Origin: CAVZTA01 sp963778025 | GTDB taxonomy: Bacteria > Chloroflexota > Limnocylindria > Limnocylindrales > CSP1-4 | Length of the DNA: 64,000 bases | Reading direction: 5' to 3' | NCBI GenBank assembly: GCA_963778025.1 | Contig: CAVZTA010000009.1 | Coordinates: 310,001 to 374,000, forward strand | In this document: piece after piece, positions 1-9,580 of the stretch | Numbering within the stretch: position 1 is the first letter of the stretch | Layout of the letters: each line of letters opens with the position of its first letter | Notes under the pieces: generated by a model | Told to the model about the DNA's origin: nothing | Databases searched by the model: none | What the model saw: only the letters and a program-made list of their open reading frames with translations | Program-made: the position numbers and the translations under genes

Positions 1-1
1 G

Positions 2-184
2 CCGTACATCGACGGCGGCAACAACTCCCCGGCGCTCGAGTTCCTGTCTCCGGTCAAGGGGCCGTCGCTGGAGCAGATCACGGTCGCCGTCGGGTCGGGG
101 CTCAACTCGGCCGAGGAGGGCGCCAAGCTGTACGACCAGGACGTCGAGAAGCAGGCGAAGCAGCTCGCACTGCCGGGCTGGTGA
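2..184 (+). CDS. Sugar ABC transporter substrate-binding protein, C-terminal end (partial)
   Basis: The last 60 residues of a protein that enters from outside the window and ends in PGW at a TGA. The segment PYIDGGNNSPALEF followed by a Lys/Gln-rich amphipathic helix is typical of the C-terminus of family 1 extracellular sugar-binding proteins. Two MalF/MalG-type permeases follow directly, so it is most likely the solute receptor of that importer. Only the tail is visible, so the assignment rests partly on context. Confidence 0.7.
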   Translation, partial: PYIDGGNNSPALEFLSPVKGPSLEQITVAVGSGLNSAEEGAKLYDQDVEKQAKQLALPGW

Positions 185-200
185 GGCATCAGGTCGAGCG

Positions 201-1157
201 ATGACGATGGGTACGCGTGGGGCCGGTCCGGGTGGATCGGCCCCCGCCGCCCCGCTGCCCGCCGCGACGGCCGTCGGCGCTCGCCGACGCGGAGCCCGTG
301 CCCGGATCGGGTCCAGCTACCCGCACTGGTTCTACCTGCCGGCGGGCATCGTCTTCGTCGTGATCTTCGTCATCCCGACCCTGCTTTCGTTCTGGTTCAG
401 CCTCACGCGCTGGACGCTGTTCACCACCGAGTTCATCGGGCTCGACAACTTCGCGCAGTTCCTGCGAGAGCCGTCGCTCACCGCGGGCGCGCGCAACACC
501 CTCATCTACGGCATCGTGACGAGCGGCCTCAAGGTGATCATCGGGCTGCTCCTCGCGACGCTGCTCACCTCGCGGCTGCGGGTCCGCAACCTCCTGCGCT
601 CGATCATCTTCTTTCCCGTGCTGGTGAGCACCGTGGCCGTGGGCATCACCTTCGCCGTGCTGATGCATCCGTCGACCGGACTCATCAACCGCACGCTCGA
701 GGTGTTCGGCATCGACGGACCGCAGTGGCTCACGAGCCCGGACATCGCGTTGCTCTCGGTGGCGCTGGTCGACGTCTGGAAGGGCGTCGGCATCGCCCTC
801 GTGATCTTCATCGCGGGGATCCTGTCGATCCCCGAGGACTACTTCGACACCGCCCGGCTGGAGGGTGGCGCGTGGGTGCGGTTCCGCCACGTCATCGTGC
901 CCCTCAGCCGAAACGCGACGTTCACGGTCATCACGCTGTCGTTCATCGGCGGCCTGCGGACATTCGACCTCATCTGGACGATGACCCGCGGCGGCCCGGG
1001 GTTCAGCACCGATGTGCTCGCGTCGACGATCTACAAGCAGTACCAGGCGGGGTTCTACGGTCTCGCGACCGCCGGCAACGTCGTGCTGTTCATCGCGGTC
1101 ACGCTCATCGTGTTCCCGCTGATGCGGTTCTTCGCGCGCCGCGAGATCGAGCTGTGA
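201..1157 (+). CDS. Sugar ABC transporter permease, MalF/UgpA type
   Basis: A 318-residue integral membrane protein, the first of two permease subunits of a carbohydrate ABC importer. An N-terminal Gly/Ala/Arg-rich cytoplasmic stretch is followed by about six membrane segments starting near residue 47 (AGIVFVVIFVIPTLLSF). The cytoplasmic EAA loop that contacts the ATPase is seen near residues 210-240 (DYFDTARLEGGAWVRFRHVIVP). The gene follows the binding-protein gene by 16 bases and overlaps the next permease by GTGA. The neighbouring alpha-L-rhamnosidase suggests rhamnosides or rhamnose oligosaccharides as substrate (inference). No ATPase gene is present, so a shared MsmK/UgpC-like ATPase elsewhere is likely. 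Confidence 0.9.
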   Translation: MTMGTRGAGPGGSAPAAPLPAATAVGARRRGARARIGSSYPHWFYLPAGIVFVVIFVIPTLLSFWFSLTRWTLFTTEFIGLDNFAQFLREPSLTAGARNTLIYGIVTSGLKVIIGLLLATLLTSRLRVRNLLRSIIFFPVLVSTVAVGITFAVLMHPSTGLINRTLEVFGIDGPQWLTSPDIALLSVALVDVWKGVGIALVIFIAGILSIPEDYFDTARLEGGAWVRFRHVIVPLSRNATFTVITLSFIGGLRTFDLIWTMTRGGPGFSTDVLASTIYKQYQAGFYGLATAGNVVLFIAVTLIVFPLMRFFARREIEL

Positions 1158-1987
1158 GTGACCGCCGGCTCCGCGGGGCGTGGATCGAGGTCCTCGCGCT
1201 GCTCATCACGGGCATCGTGTTCGTCGTGCCATTCGTGTTCATCGTGTTCACCGCCGCAAAGGAGCGGGTCGAGGCGTCGGGACTCGAGTTCACGCTCCCC
1301 GAGCACTGGCTGCTCATCGACAACTTCGCGGAGGTCATCGGCGCGCGGCAGGGGCTGATGGTCACGGCGATGCGCAACAGCCTCCTGCTCACCGTCGGGT
1401 CGGTGACGCTGATCGTGCTGCTGTCGGCGATGGTCGGCTTCGTGCTCCAGCGGCGGAGGGACCGCCTCGCCGCGCTGGTCAGCGCCATGGTCATCGCGGG
1501 ACTCGTCATCCCGCCCGCGATCGTCCCGACGATCTACGTGTTGCAGGGGATCGGGCTGTACAAGACGCTGTTCGGCCTGATCCTGGTCGAGGTCGCGTTC
1601 CTGATGCCGTTCTCGGTGCTCATCTTCCGCACGTTCATGAGTGCCATCCCGCGCGAGCTCGACGAGGCGGCGATCCTCGACGGGGCATCACCGACCGCGC
1701 TGTTCCTGCAGGTCATCCTGCCGCTGCTGCGGCCGGCGATCGTGACGGTCATCGTGGTCTCATCGGTGGCCGTGTACAACGACTTCGTGAACCCGCTGTA
1801 CTTCCTTCCCGGCACCGGCAACGCGACCGTCCAGTTGACGTTGTTCGACTTCCAGAGCCAGTTCAACACGCGCTGGAACCTGCTGTTCGCGGATGTGCTC
1901 CTCATCACGATCCCGCCGCTGGTCATGTTCATCTTCTTCCAGCGCCAGATCGTGTCCGGGATGACGGCCGGGGCCGTGAAGGGGTGA
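1154..1987 (+). CDS. Sugar ABC transporter permease, MalG/UgpE type
   Basis: A 277-residue second permease subunit. I chose the GTG at 1154 because it overlaps the previous stop codon (GTGA) and gives a protein beginning just before the first membrane helix (VLALLITGIVFVVPFVFIVF). The EAA motif ELDEAAILDGASPTALFLQVILPLLRP lies near residues 165-190, and the C-terminus SGMTAGAVKG is characteristic of MalG-type permeases. It overlaps the rhamnosidase start by four bases, so import and hydrolysis appear translationally coupled. Confidence 0.9.
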   Translation: MSDRRLRGAWIEVLALLITGIVFVVPFVFIVFTAAKERVEASGLEFTLPEHWLLIDNFAEVIGARQGLMVTAMRNSLLLTVGSVTLIVLLSAMVGFVLQRRRDRLAALVSAMVIAGLVIPPAIVPTIYVLQGIGLYKTLFGLILVEVAFLMPFSVLIFRTFMSAIPRELDEAAILDGASPTALFLQVILPLLRPAIVTVIVVSSVAVYNDFVNPLYFLPGTGNATVQLTLFDFQSQFNTRWNLLFADVLLITIPPLVMFIFFQRQIVSGMTAGAVKG

Positions 1988-4710
1988 CCGCCGCCGAGGC
2001 CCCGCGACCGCCGGGCGACGCGCTCGCGACCGGGACCGTCGTCCGCGTGGAGCTCCGGTCGCCACTCGCCAACGGGGTCCTGGCGGCCGGGCGGAAGCCG
2101 TTGCGTCTCTCGTGGCGCATCGTCGCGCCACCCAGCGCGCGGACGCAGCTCGCCTACGAGGTGCAGGCGTCGCCGGATCCCGGATTCGCGCGCGACGTCG
2201 TCACGACGGGCGAGGTCCGGAGCGCCGACCAGGTCGGCATCGGGATGCCCGGCGATGAGCTTCACAGCCGTGAGGTCCGCCACATCCGGGCCCGCGTCCG
2301 GACGATCGATGGCTGGTCCGCGTGGTCCCCGCCCGTCCGCGTCGAGGCCGGGCTCCTGGACCCGGCGGACTGGGTCGCGCGGCCCATCACGCTGCCCGAC
2401 GATCCGGGCGCGCTGCACCAGGCGCCCGCGCCGATGCTGCGCCGAACGTTCGAGGTGACGGCTGCGCTGGCCTCCGCTCGGCTGCACGTCACCGCCCTCG
2501 GCGTCCACGAGGTGCGGCTCAACGGACGTCGCGTTTCCGGGGATCTGCTCGCCCCCGGCTGGACCGCCTACGACGAGCGCCTCCTCGCCGACACCTACGA
2601 CGTCACGGCCCTCGTGCAGCCCGGTGCCAACGTGATCACGGCGACGCTGGGCGACGGCTGGTGGCGCGGCCGTCTGGGCTTCAAGCCGCAGCGCGACCGG
2701 GCGACCTACGGGAGCGAGGTGGCGCTGATCGCGCAACTCGAGCTCACGGCCGCCGACGGGACGCGCGACACGATCGCGACCGACGCCACCTGGCGCGCGA
2801 CCACGGGCGAGGTCCGCTCCGCCGACCTCTATGACGGATCGGTCGTCGACCTCGCGCCTCCGTCCACCCGGCTGGGACGAACCCGGCGCCGCCGATCCGA
2901 CGTGGCCATGGGCGCGAGAGGTCGATATCCGGTTGCCACCGATCGAGCCGCGCTGGGCACCGCCGGTGCGGGAGGTCGCCGTGCTGCCGGTCGTCAGGAC
3001 GGAGGCGGCACCCGGCCGGACCGTCCTCGATACCGGCCAGAACCTCGCGGGGTACGTGCGGCTCGTGGTCCGCGGCGCGGCCGGGACGGTCGTGACCGTG
3101 CGCCACGCCGAGGTCCTCGAGCCCGACGGGTCCCTCCACGTCAAAGCCCTCCGCAGCGCCCGGGCCACGGACACGTACCGCCTGGCCGACGACCGCCCGA
3201 CGACGCTCGAGCCCGCCTTCACCTTCCACGGATTCCGCTACGCCGAGGTCGAGACGAGCGCGGAGCTCCTGGGCGTCGAGGCCGTCGCGATCAGCAGCGA
3301 TACGCCGATGCGCGCAGCCTTCGCCTGCTCCGATGCGCGGCTCACGCGGCTCCATGAGAACGTCGTCTGGTCCCAGCGCGACAACTTCGTCTCGGTCCCC
3401 ACCGACTGCCCGCAGCGCGACGAGCGCCTCGGCTGGACGGGTGACGCCCAGGCGTTCGCGCCGACCGGCTCGACGCTCTTCGACGCCGAGGCCTTCTGGG
3501 CGAGCTGGCTGCGCGATCTGGAGCTGGAGCAGGACGACGTGCTCGGGGTGCCCAGCGTCGTCCCGAACGTCGTGCTCGACGGGCCGCCCCGATTCGGCCG
3601 GGCCGGCTGGGCCGATGCGGCGACGATCGTCCCGTGGGCCGTGCTCGAGTCATACGGCGACCCGGACGTCGTGCGTCGCCAGTTCGCGAGCATGCGGCGA
3701 TGGGTGGACTCCCTCGTCGCGCGGCGCGAGAGCGACGGCCTGCTCGGACCATCGTTCCAGTTCGGCGACTGGCTGGACCCGGACGCTCCGATCGACCGGC
3801 CGTGGATCGCCAAGGCCGACTCGACGTTCCTCGCGAACGCGTTCTTCGCCCACAGTGCCCGGCTCACGGCCGACGCCGCCGGCCTCCTCCGCGACGCCGA
3901 CTCGGCCGGGCACTACGGGCGGCTCGCGCGGATGTCGCCGCGCGGACCTGGGCACGCTGGCGCGACGAGGCGTTGACCACACAGACGGGGTGCGCGGCGG
4001 CCCTGTGCCTGGGCATCGCTCCGGACGACGACCGCGCGATGGTCGGCGACGCGCTGGCACGGCTCGTCAGGGAGGCCGACGGGGCGGTGGCGACGGGCTT
4101 CCTGGGGACGCCGCTGGTGCTCCCGGCGTTGTCCGACACCGGCCACCTCGCCGAGGCGTACCGGATGCTGCTCCGGCGCGAACCCCGATCGTGGCTCTAC
4201 CAGGTGGACCAGGGCGCGACCACGGTCTGGGAGCGGTGGGACGCGATCCTTCCCGACGGCTCGATCCATCCGGGCACGATGCGTCCGCTCGACGGCGACG
4301 ACGGCGGCCAGGAAGGCCACATGCTGTCGTTCAACCACTACGCCTACGGCGCGGTCATCGACTGGGTGTATCGCCACCTGGCCGGGCTGGCGCCCACCCG
4401 CGAGGCGCCGGGCTATCGGCGGGTGCTCGTGGCTCCCCGGCCGGTCCGCGGCATCGACTGGGCGCGTGCCGCGATCGAGACCGCCTACGGCCGGGTGGCG
4501 ATCGACTGGCGGCTGGAGCCGGGCGGCGCGCTGCGGATCGAGCTGGCATTGCCATTCGGCGTCACGGGCGGGCTCGACCTGCCGGTGACGGGCGCCTCGA
4601 CCGTGAGCGTCGACGGGGAGCCGAGCGCGGCGTCCGCCATCCTGGGTCCAGGCGACCACATCGTCGTCGTGGACGCGCCGCTGGTCGTGGATCCGGTGGG
4701 AGGTCGCTGA
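1984..4710 (+). CDS. Alpha-L-rhamnosidase, GH78 (two frame breaks)
   Basis: This enzyme family hydrolyses terminal alpha-L-rhamnose with inversion. The gene starts at GTG 1984, overlapping the permease stop. Order of parts: N-terminal beta-sandwich (SWRIVAPPSARTQLAYEVQ), the rhamnosidase N module with GDGWWRGRLGF, and a concanavalin-like module. The (alpha/alpha)6 barrel follows with the GH78 signature DCPQRDERLGWTGDAQAF, which carries acidic catalytic residues, and then WERWDAI and the tail beta-domain. Reconstructed length is about 908 residues, normal for the family. The frame shifts near 2855-2870 (joining DLYDGS to PPGWDEPG) and near 3930-3945 (joining YGRLA to RTWARWRDEA). Homology continues across both, so I read them as sequence errors rather than decay. 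Confidence 0.88.
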
Positions 4711-4737
4711 CCGCGACCTCGCCGAGACGTCGTCCGA

Positions 4738-5187
4738 TCAGGCGCCAGGACCGGGTCGGCCGGGGTCCGACACTGCCGCACGGGCGGCGATGGGCGGAAG
4801 CGTGCCGGTGATGAAGTCGTAGCCACAGGTCCGGCACGTGCGGCTTCCCTGGGGGACGACGTGGCCGTATGGCGGACACAGCCGGCGTGCCGGACGCCGC
4901 GCGAGCCAGCCGACCGAGAGCACCAGCACCCCGAGCAGCCAGATCGCGAACACGACGAGCGTGGCGACGACCGAACCGATGGACGCGGTGGACGCGCAGG
5001 TCTGGAGGCCGATCCCGCTCAGCTGATCGCAGGGATCGGCGATGCGGCCGATGATCACCCCGCCGACGATCACGGCGAACAGGGTCCAGCCGCCGACCGC
5101 CAGGGTCCACATCCGCCAGGAGCGGACGTCCTCCTCGTCGGATGTGGTCGTCGGCGTGGTCGAGGTCGCCGAGGTCGTCGAGGTCAT
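4738..5187 (-). CDS. Small membrane protein with C-terminal zinc ribbon
   Basis: A 149-residue protein starting at ATG 5187, preceded by a strong AGGAGG. A Ser/Thr-rich N-terminus (MTSTTSATSTTPTTTSDEED) leads into two membrane segments (WTLFAVIVGGVIIGRI and ATLVVFAIWLLGVLVLSVGWLA). A cytoplasmic tail follows with CPPYGH...CRTCGYDF, three cysteines plus a possible His that resemble a zinc ribbon. The start overlaps the stop of the upstream YbaY-domain surface protein (ATGA), so the two are co-translated. The function is not known; a membrane adaptor for the surface protein is a guess. Confidence 0.75.
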   Translation of the reverse strand: MTSTTSATSTTPTTTSDEEDVRSWRMWTLAVGGWTLFAVIVGGVIIGRIADPCDQLSGIGLQTCASTASIGSVVATLVVFAIWLLGVLVLSVGWLARRPARRLCPPYGHVVPQGSRTCRTCGYDFITGTLPPIAARAAVSDPGRPGPGA

Positions 5188-7433
5188 GACGGTCGATCCT
5201 CCTGGTCCGGGGTCGTTGGTCTCGACGCGGCGGGCGGGCCGCCACGGGTCGAGGTCGGTGCGGGCTCGATGGGTGTCGGTGGCTGCGCGGGCATCGCCGG
5301 CCGCTGGAGGCCCTGGGGATGGCGCAGCTGGTACCACGCCCAGGCCACGATCAGGAGCGCCAACAGGAACCACAGACCGATCGAGCCCAGCACGAAGCCG
5401 TTCGCCGTCGGGACCGTCACGGGCGCGATCGCCTCGACCGGGACCTCGATGTCGCTGAGCGGCTGGCCCTGGGTGATGACCGGCACGCCCTGCGGGTCCG
5501 CCCAGCGACTCGCGCCATCGACGACGGCGGCGGTCACGACGTAGCTCGACGCCTGGTCGATGGCGGCCGGGTCGAACGGCACGGAGAACGCGATCGGGAC
5601 CTGCCCCGGTGTCTCGTTGACGTCGAGCCCGACGCGCGTCCCGCCCGTCTGGTCGATCAGGACGGTGGCCGAGAACGCCGAGTCCGAGAGCTGGACCGCG
5701 GGGCCGGTGATGGTGCCGGTGACGGCGCCCTTCGCGACATCGGGCAGATACGCCAGGGTCAGCGCCACGTCGGTCGTCGGGTTGCCCTGGGTGATGACCG
5801 GCAGCCCGGGCTGGGTGACCCATTTGCGCTCGCCATCGACGATCTCCGCCGCGACGACGTACGTCGCGTCCGGGTCGATGGTGTCCGGATCGAACGGCAG
5901 CTCGAAGGTGATCGGGACCTGGCCGGGCTCCTCGATGACGGTGTTCGAGACGATCGAGCCGGCCGCCGATCCACCAGCGCCCTCGACCAGGACGACGATG
6001 GCGCGCGCGTCCGGCGACAGCGATGCGGGTTCCAGGTAGGTCAGTGTGCCGGTCACGGCAGAGGGCGCCGGGCTCGGCGTGATGCTCGGGCTGGCCGAGG
6101 GTGACGCGGAAGGGCTGGCGCTCGGGCTCGGGCTCGGGCTCGGGCTGGGCGTCGGGCTCGGGGTGGGTGACGGCGTCGGGCTCGGCGTGGGTGACGGCGT
6201 GGGACTGGGCGTGGGAGACGGGGACGGCGAGGGTGTGGGTGACGGGGACGGCGAGGGCGTGGGCGACGGCGAGGGACTGGGCGTCGGCGAGGGTGTCGGG
6301 GACGGTGTCGGCGACGGCGTGGGGCTGGGCGTCGGCGATGGCGTCGGGCTGGGCGTCGGCGATGGTGTCGGGCTGGGGGTCGGCGACGGCGTGGGACTGG
6401 GCGTCGGAGATGGCGTGGGGCTCGGCGTAGGCGACGGCGACGGCGTGGGACTCGGTGTCGGCGATGGCGTCGGGGACGGGGTGGGCTCGGGAGTCGGGCT
6501 CGGGGTGGGCTCAGGGGTCGGGCTTGGCGTCGGCTCGGGGGTCGGCGACGGCGTCGGCTCGGGAGTCGCGCTCGGGGTCGGCTCCGGGGTGGGCGAAGGC
6601 GTCGCGGACGGCGGCGGGCTCGGCGGACCGCCCGTCGGGATCCCATCGGGCCGTTCCACGACCGTCAGGTCGACCTGGGTCGCCACCGGCGCCCCGGCGA
6701 CGATCACCTCGGGGGCATCCGGGGCGCCCCAGACCTGCCCGCCATCCGTGATGCCCGCGCGGACGACGTAGGTCGCGGTCGGGTCGATGAGGTCAGGCTC
6801 GTAGCCCAGTACGAAGGGGATCGGGCCCTCGCCGGTCACGTCGGTGATGGTCTCGACGTCGACGAGCGTGCCGGTGCCTTCCTTGACAAGGACGGCGAGA
6901 GCCACGCCCTCCGCGCTCAGCTCCACGCCCGCGGGCCGTTCGATCGTGCCGGTGACGGTCGCCGCCGGCTGAGGCTGCGGCTCGACGGCGAGCTCGACAC
7001 CTTCCGTCGGCCCGCCCGTCACGACGGGTGTCGGCTCGGGCGTGACGAACTGCGCGTCGCCGTCGACGATGGACGCGATGACCGCGTACGAGTGCTTGGG
7101 GTCGATCCGGGTGTCGTCGTAGGGCAGGGCGAAGGCGACCGGCAGGGCGCCGACCGCGTCGAGCCGCTGGAGCCCGATGATCGACCCGGCCTCCGCCGAA
7201 GCGGTCTGGTCGAACAGCGTCACGACGACCACGGCGTTCCCGGAAAGCGCGGTGCCCTCGGGCCCGGAGACGGAGCCGGTGAGGGTCGTCGTGGCCGCAG
7301 CCACGCGGACCGTCGCGAGCAGCGACCCGGCGAGCAGACCGACCGTCGCGACGACTGCGAGCAGCGACCGCTGCTTCCGTCCCTTCTGCCTCACCCGTCG
7401 TCCGCGTCCAAGCCGCATCGCGCCCTCGAGCAT
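5184..7433 (-). CDS. Secreted, membrane-anchored protein with four YbaY/YscW-like domains and a Pro-Thr/Ser linker
   Basis: A 749-residue protein. A basic N-terminus and hydrophobic signal segment (LLAVVATVGLLAGSLLATVRVAAA) are followed by two about 100-residue modules of the form LTGSVSGPEG...DQT...LPVAFALPYDDTRIDP...YAVIASIVDGD...PVVTGG. A linker of about 200 residues made of PSPT/PTPS units comes next, then two more modules of the same kind. A C-terminal membrane helix (LGSIGLWFLLALLIVAWAWY) precedes a Pro-rich tail. The modules resemble the YbaY/YscW lipoprotein-chaperone fold. The start could also be ATG 7418, which has GAGGG in front. The repetitive linker is easily mis-assembled, so its length is uncertain. 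Confidence 0.8.
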   Translation of the reverse strand: MLEGAMRLGRGRRVRQKGRKQRSLLAVVATVGLLAGSLLATVRVAAATTTLTGSVSGPEGTALSGNAVVVVTLFDQTASAEAGSIIGLQRLDAVGALPVAFALPYDDTRIDPKHSYAVIASIVDGDAQFVTPEPTPVVTGGPTEGVELAVEPQPQPAATVTGTIERPAGVELSAEGVALAVLVKEGTGTLVDVETITDVTGEGPIPFVLGYEPDLIDPTATYVVRAGITDGGQVWGAPDAPEVIVAGAPVATQVDLTVVERPDGIPTGGPPSPPPSATPSPTPEPTPSATPEPTPSPTPEPTPSPTPEPTPSPTPEPTPSPTPSPTPSPTPSPSPTPSPTPSPTPSPTPSPTPSPTPSPTPSPTPSPTPSPTPSPTPSPTPSPTPSPSPSPTPSPSPSPTPSPSPSPTPSPTPSPTPSPTPSPTPSPTPSPSPSPSPSASPSASPSASPSITPSPAPSAVTGTLTYLEPASLSPDARAIVVLVEGAGGSAAGSIVSNTVIEEPGQVPITFELPFDPDTIDPDATYVVAAEIVDGERKWVTQPGLPVITQGNPTTDVALTLAYLPDVAKGAVTGTITGPAVQLSDSAFSATVLIDQTGGTRVGLDVNETPGQVPIAFSVPFDPAAIDQASSYVVTAAVVDGASRWADPQGVPVITQGQPLSDIEVPVEAIAPVTVPTANGFVLGSIGLWFLLALLIVAWAWYQLRHPQGLQRPAMPAQPPTPIEPAPTSTRGGPPAASRPTTPDQEDRPS
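6060..6645 (-). repeat. Short-unit repeat encoding the Pro-Thr/Ser linker
   Basis: Degenerate tandem units of about 12 bases (reading PSPT, PTPS or EPTP on the minus strand) run through the middle of the surface-protein gene. On the plus strand they give an artefactual Gly-Val-Gly-Asp open frame. The units vary in third positions, so the array has been kept by selection on the peptide rather than by recent copying. Confidence 0.9.
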
Positions 7434-7537
7434 CCGTCCCCAGCACCGAGACTGTGGGGGACGGGGCCGGTCGCGCCCATGGCGCCGACACGCCGTCGCC
7501 GGGGTGGGCGGGCCTCAGCGTCGCGCCGCAGGGACGG

Positions 7538-7783
7538 TCAGCGTGGGGTGTCGGGCATCAGGACGTCGCCCTCGATGTCGACGAGCTTGTCCTGGATGTA
7601 CGCGACGGCGTCGTGGATGCCCTGGTTGTAGACCGGTGGCCCCAGCTCCGTGACGAAGAAGTCGATGAGGGACTGGACGCGGAAGGCGCTCAGCTCCTCG
7701 TCGAACTCCCCGAGGTAGAAGCGTTCCAGCGCCTCAGCCAGCGCCGCTCGGCGGTCCGGGGTGAGGGAGATCTTGGTGGGCAT
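7538..7783 (-). CDS. DUF2164 family protein
   Basis: An 81-residue soluble protein. The pattern LERFYLGEFDEELSAFRVQSLIDFF...ELGPPVYNQGIHDAVAYIQDKL matches the DUF2164 family (aromatic residues, ELS, and YNQGi-DA). Its start codon abuts the stop codon of glnS with no intervening base, so it is co-transcribed downstream of glnS. No biochemical role is known to me for this family. Confidence 0.85.
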   Translation of the reverse strand: MPTKISLTPDRRAALAEALERFYLGEFDEELSAFRVQSLIDFFVTELGPPVYNQGIHDAVAYIQDKLVDIEGDVLMPDTPR

Positions 7784-9463
7784 TCAGCCGCGCGCCTGGA
7801 CCTTCGCCCAGGTGTCCTTGAGGGTCAGGGTGCGCGCCCAGACCGGGCGATCTGCGGCGGTGTCCGGATCGGCCACGAAGTAGCCGAGGCGCTCGAACTG
7901 CACGGCGGTGCCGGCGTCGGCATCGGCGAGCGCGGGTTCCAGGTACGCCCCCGGCCGGATCACCTCGGACTCGGGGTTCAGGTCGGCGAACAGGTCCGTG
8001 CCGTCGGCGCCCGGGTTCGGCGACCGGAACAGGTGGTCGTACAGGCGCACCTCGGCCGGGATCGCGTGCGCGGCCGATACCCAGTGGAGCGTCGCCTTGG
8101 GCCGTCGACCGTCGGGCGAGTCGCCGCCGCGCGTCGCCGGGTCGTACGTGCAACGGAGCTCGACGACGGTGCCCTCGGCGTCCTTGATGACCTCGTCGCA
8201 GGTGATGAAGTACGCGCTCCGCAGGCGGACCTCGCGGCCGGGCGAGAGCCGGAAGAACTTCGGGGGCGGCACCTCGGCGAAGTCGTCGCGCTCGATCCAC
8301 AGCTCGCGCGAGAACGGCACCTTGCGCGTCCCGGCGTCGGGATCCTCGGGGTTGTTGCCGACCTCCATCTCCTCGACCTGCCCGTCCGGGTAGTTGGTGA
8401 TGACCACCTTGATCGGGTCGAGGACGGCGAACCGGCGCGGCGACGTCCGATTGAGCACCGCCCGGACGGCGAACTCCAGCTGGCCGAACTCGATCACGGA
8501 GTCGGTCTTGGCGACGCCGATCATCGTCGCGAAGTCGCGGATCCCTTCCGGCGGGAAGCCTCGCCGGCGGAGGCCGGCCAGGGTGGGCATGCGCGGGTCG
8601 TCCCAGCCGCGCACGTGCCCCTCGTCCACCAGCCGCTTGAGCACCCGCTTCGAGAGGACCGTGTGCGTCAGGTTCAGCCGCGCGAATTCGTACTGGTGCG
8701 GGCGCGACGGGACCGGCAGGTGCTCGATGAGCCAGTCGTAGAGCGGGCGATGGTTCTCGAACTCGAGCGTGCACAGTGAGTGCGTCACGCCCTCGATCGC
8801 GTCGGACTGGCCGTGGGCGAAGTCGTACGTCGGGTAGATGCACCACGCGTCGCCCGTCCGCGGATGCGTCGCGTGGACGATCCGGTACAGGACGGGGTCG
8901 CGGAGATTCATGTTGGGCGAGGCCATGTCGATCTTCGCGCGAAGGACCCGGGCGCCGGTCGGGAACTCGCCCGCGCGCATGCGGGCGAACAGGTCGAGGT
9001 TCTCGTCGACGGAGCGGTCGCGGAACGGTGACGGCGCGCCGGGCGCGGTGAGCGTGCCGCGGGTCTCACGGATCTCGTCGGCGGTCTGGTCGTCGACGAA
9101 GGCCAGGCCCTGCCGGATGAGGTGGACGGCCCAGTCGTAGAGCTGCTCGAAGTAGTCGGACGCGTGGAAGAGGCCGTCGCCCCAGTCGAAGCCCAGCCAG
9201 CGGACGTCGGCCTCGATCGCGTCGAGATACTCCTGCTCCTCCTTGACCGGGTTCGTGTCGTCGAAGCGGAGGTTGCAGCGACCGCCGAACTCACGCGCGA
9301 CGCCGAAGTTCAGGCAGATCGACTTCGCGTGGCCGATGTGGAGGTAGCCGTTGGGCTCGGGCGGGAAGCGCGTGACGACGGTTCCGACGCGGCCGGCCTC
9401 GAGGTCCGCGGCCACGATGTCGCGGATGAAGTCGGACCGGGGGACGGTGGGGGAGTCGGTCAT
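7784..9463 (-). CDS. glnS: Glutaminyl-tRNA synthetase
   Basis: A 559-residue class I aminoacyl-tRNA synthetase that charges tRNA-Gln with glutamine. ATG 9463 is preceded by AGGAGG. The HIGH signature is PEPNGYLHIGHAKS (residues about 33-46) and the KMSKS equivalent is VLSKRVLKR. The segments FDDTNP and CTLEFENHRPLYDW...PHQYEFARLNL separate it clearly from GluRS. The beta-barrel anticodon-binding domain fills the C-terminal third. Many bacteria, including most Actinobacteria, instead use GatCAB, so glnS is a useful taxonomic hint. A 3' tRNA fragment with tRNA-Gln-like acceptor features lies just upstream. Confidence 0.97.
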   Translation of the reverse strand: MTDSPTVPRSDFIRDIVAADLEAGRVGTVVTRFPPEPNGYLHIGHAKSICLNFGVAREFGGRCNLRFDDTNPVKEEQEYLDAIEADVRWLGFDWGDGLFHASDYFEQLYDWAVHLIRQGLAFVDDQTADEIRETRGTLTAPGAPSPFRDRSVDENLDLFARMRAGEFPTGARVLRAKIDMASPNMNLRDPVLYRIVHATHPRTGDAWCIYPTYDFAHGQSDAIEGVTHSLCTLEFENHRPLYDWLIEHLPVPSRPHQYEFARLNLTHTVLSKRVLKRLVDEGHVRGWDDPRMPTLAGLRRRGFPPEGIRDFATMIGVAKTDSVIEFGQLEFAVRAVLNRTSPRRFAVLDPIKVVITNYPDGQVEEMEVGNNPEDPDAGTRKVPFSRELWIERDDFAEVPPPKFFRLSPGREVRLRSAYFITCDEVIKDAEGTVVELRCTYDPATRGGDSPDGRRPKATLHWVSAAHAIPAEVRLYDHLFRSPNPGADGTDLFADLNPESEVIRPGAYLEPALADADAGTAVQFERLGYFVADPDTAADRPVWARTLTLKDTWAKVQARG

Positions 9464-9519
9464 CGGGCGCGCCTCCTGCGACCTGCGGGGAGGAGTCGCG
9501 CACACGCGGGACGCACCAC

Positions 9520-9533
9520 ACTCCCGGGGGAGT
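9520..9533 (-). terminator. Short hairpin directly behind the tRNA 3' end
   Basis: ACTCCC-GG-GGGAGT is a perfect 6-bp inverted repeat immediately downstream, on the minus strand, of the encoded CCA end of the tRNA fragment. It is placed where a tRNA transcript would terminate. The loop of only two bases makes the real stem shorter. Confidence 0.45.
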
Positions 9534-9580
9534 TGGCTGGCGCGCCAGGATTCGAACCTGGAATCCCCGATCCAGCGTTC
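9534..9580 (-). tRNA. 3' part of a tRNA gene (tRNA-Gln-like), apparently truncated
   Basis: Reading the minus strand, a perfect T arm (CCAGG-TTCGAAT-CCTGG) is followed by an acceptor 3' strand CGCGCCA, discriminator G and encoded CCA. The 5' partner TGGCGCG expected about 60-70 bases upstream is not present. The anticodon region (CCCGA-loop-TCGGG) has an 8-base loop without a clear U33. The A72/G73 combination resembles tRNA-Gln, which fits the glnS neighbour. Either the gene is cut by a recombination junction or the 5' half is corrupted. Confidence 0.55.

Noticed and set aside
6060..6645. Regular short repeats considered as a CRISPR or other non-coding array
   Set aside because: Units are about 12 bases, degenerate in third positions and in frame with a coding gene; no spacers and no cas genes.
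6046..6771. Long plus-strand frame of Gly-Val-Gly-Asp repeats, resembling a repeat protein
   Set aside because: It is the exact antisense of the Pro-Thr/Ser linker of the surface-protein gene; no start signal, and the minus-strand gene has a signal peptide and flanking domains.
7454..8779. 441-residue plus-strand frame opposite glnS
   Set aside because: Composition is that of antisense DNA to a GC-rich gene (Arg/Asp/Val-rich, no motifs); glnS on the other strand is certain.
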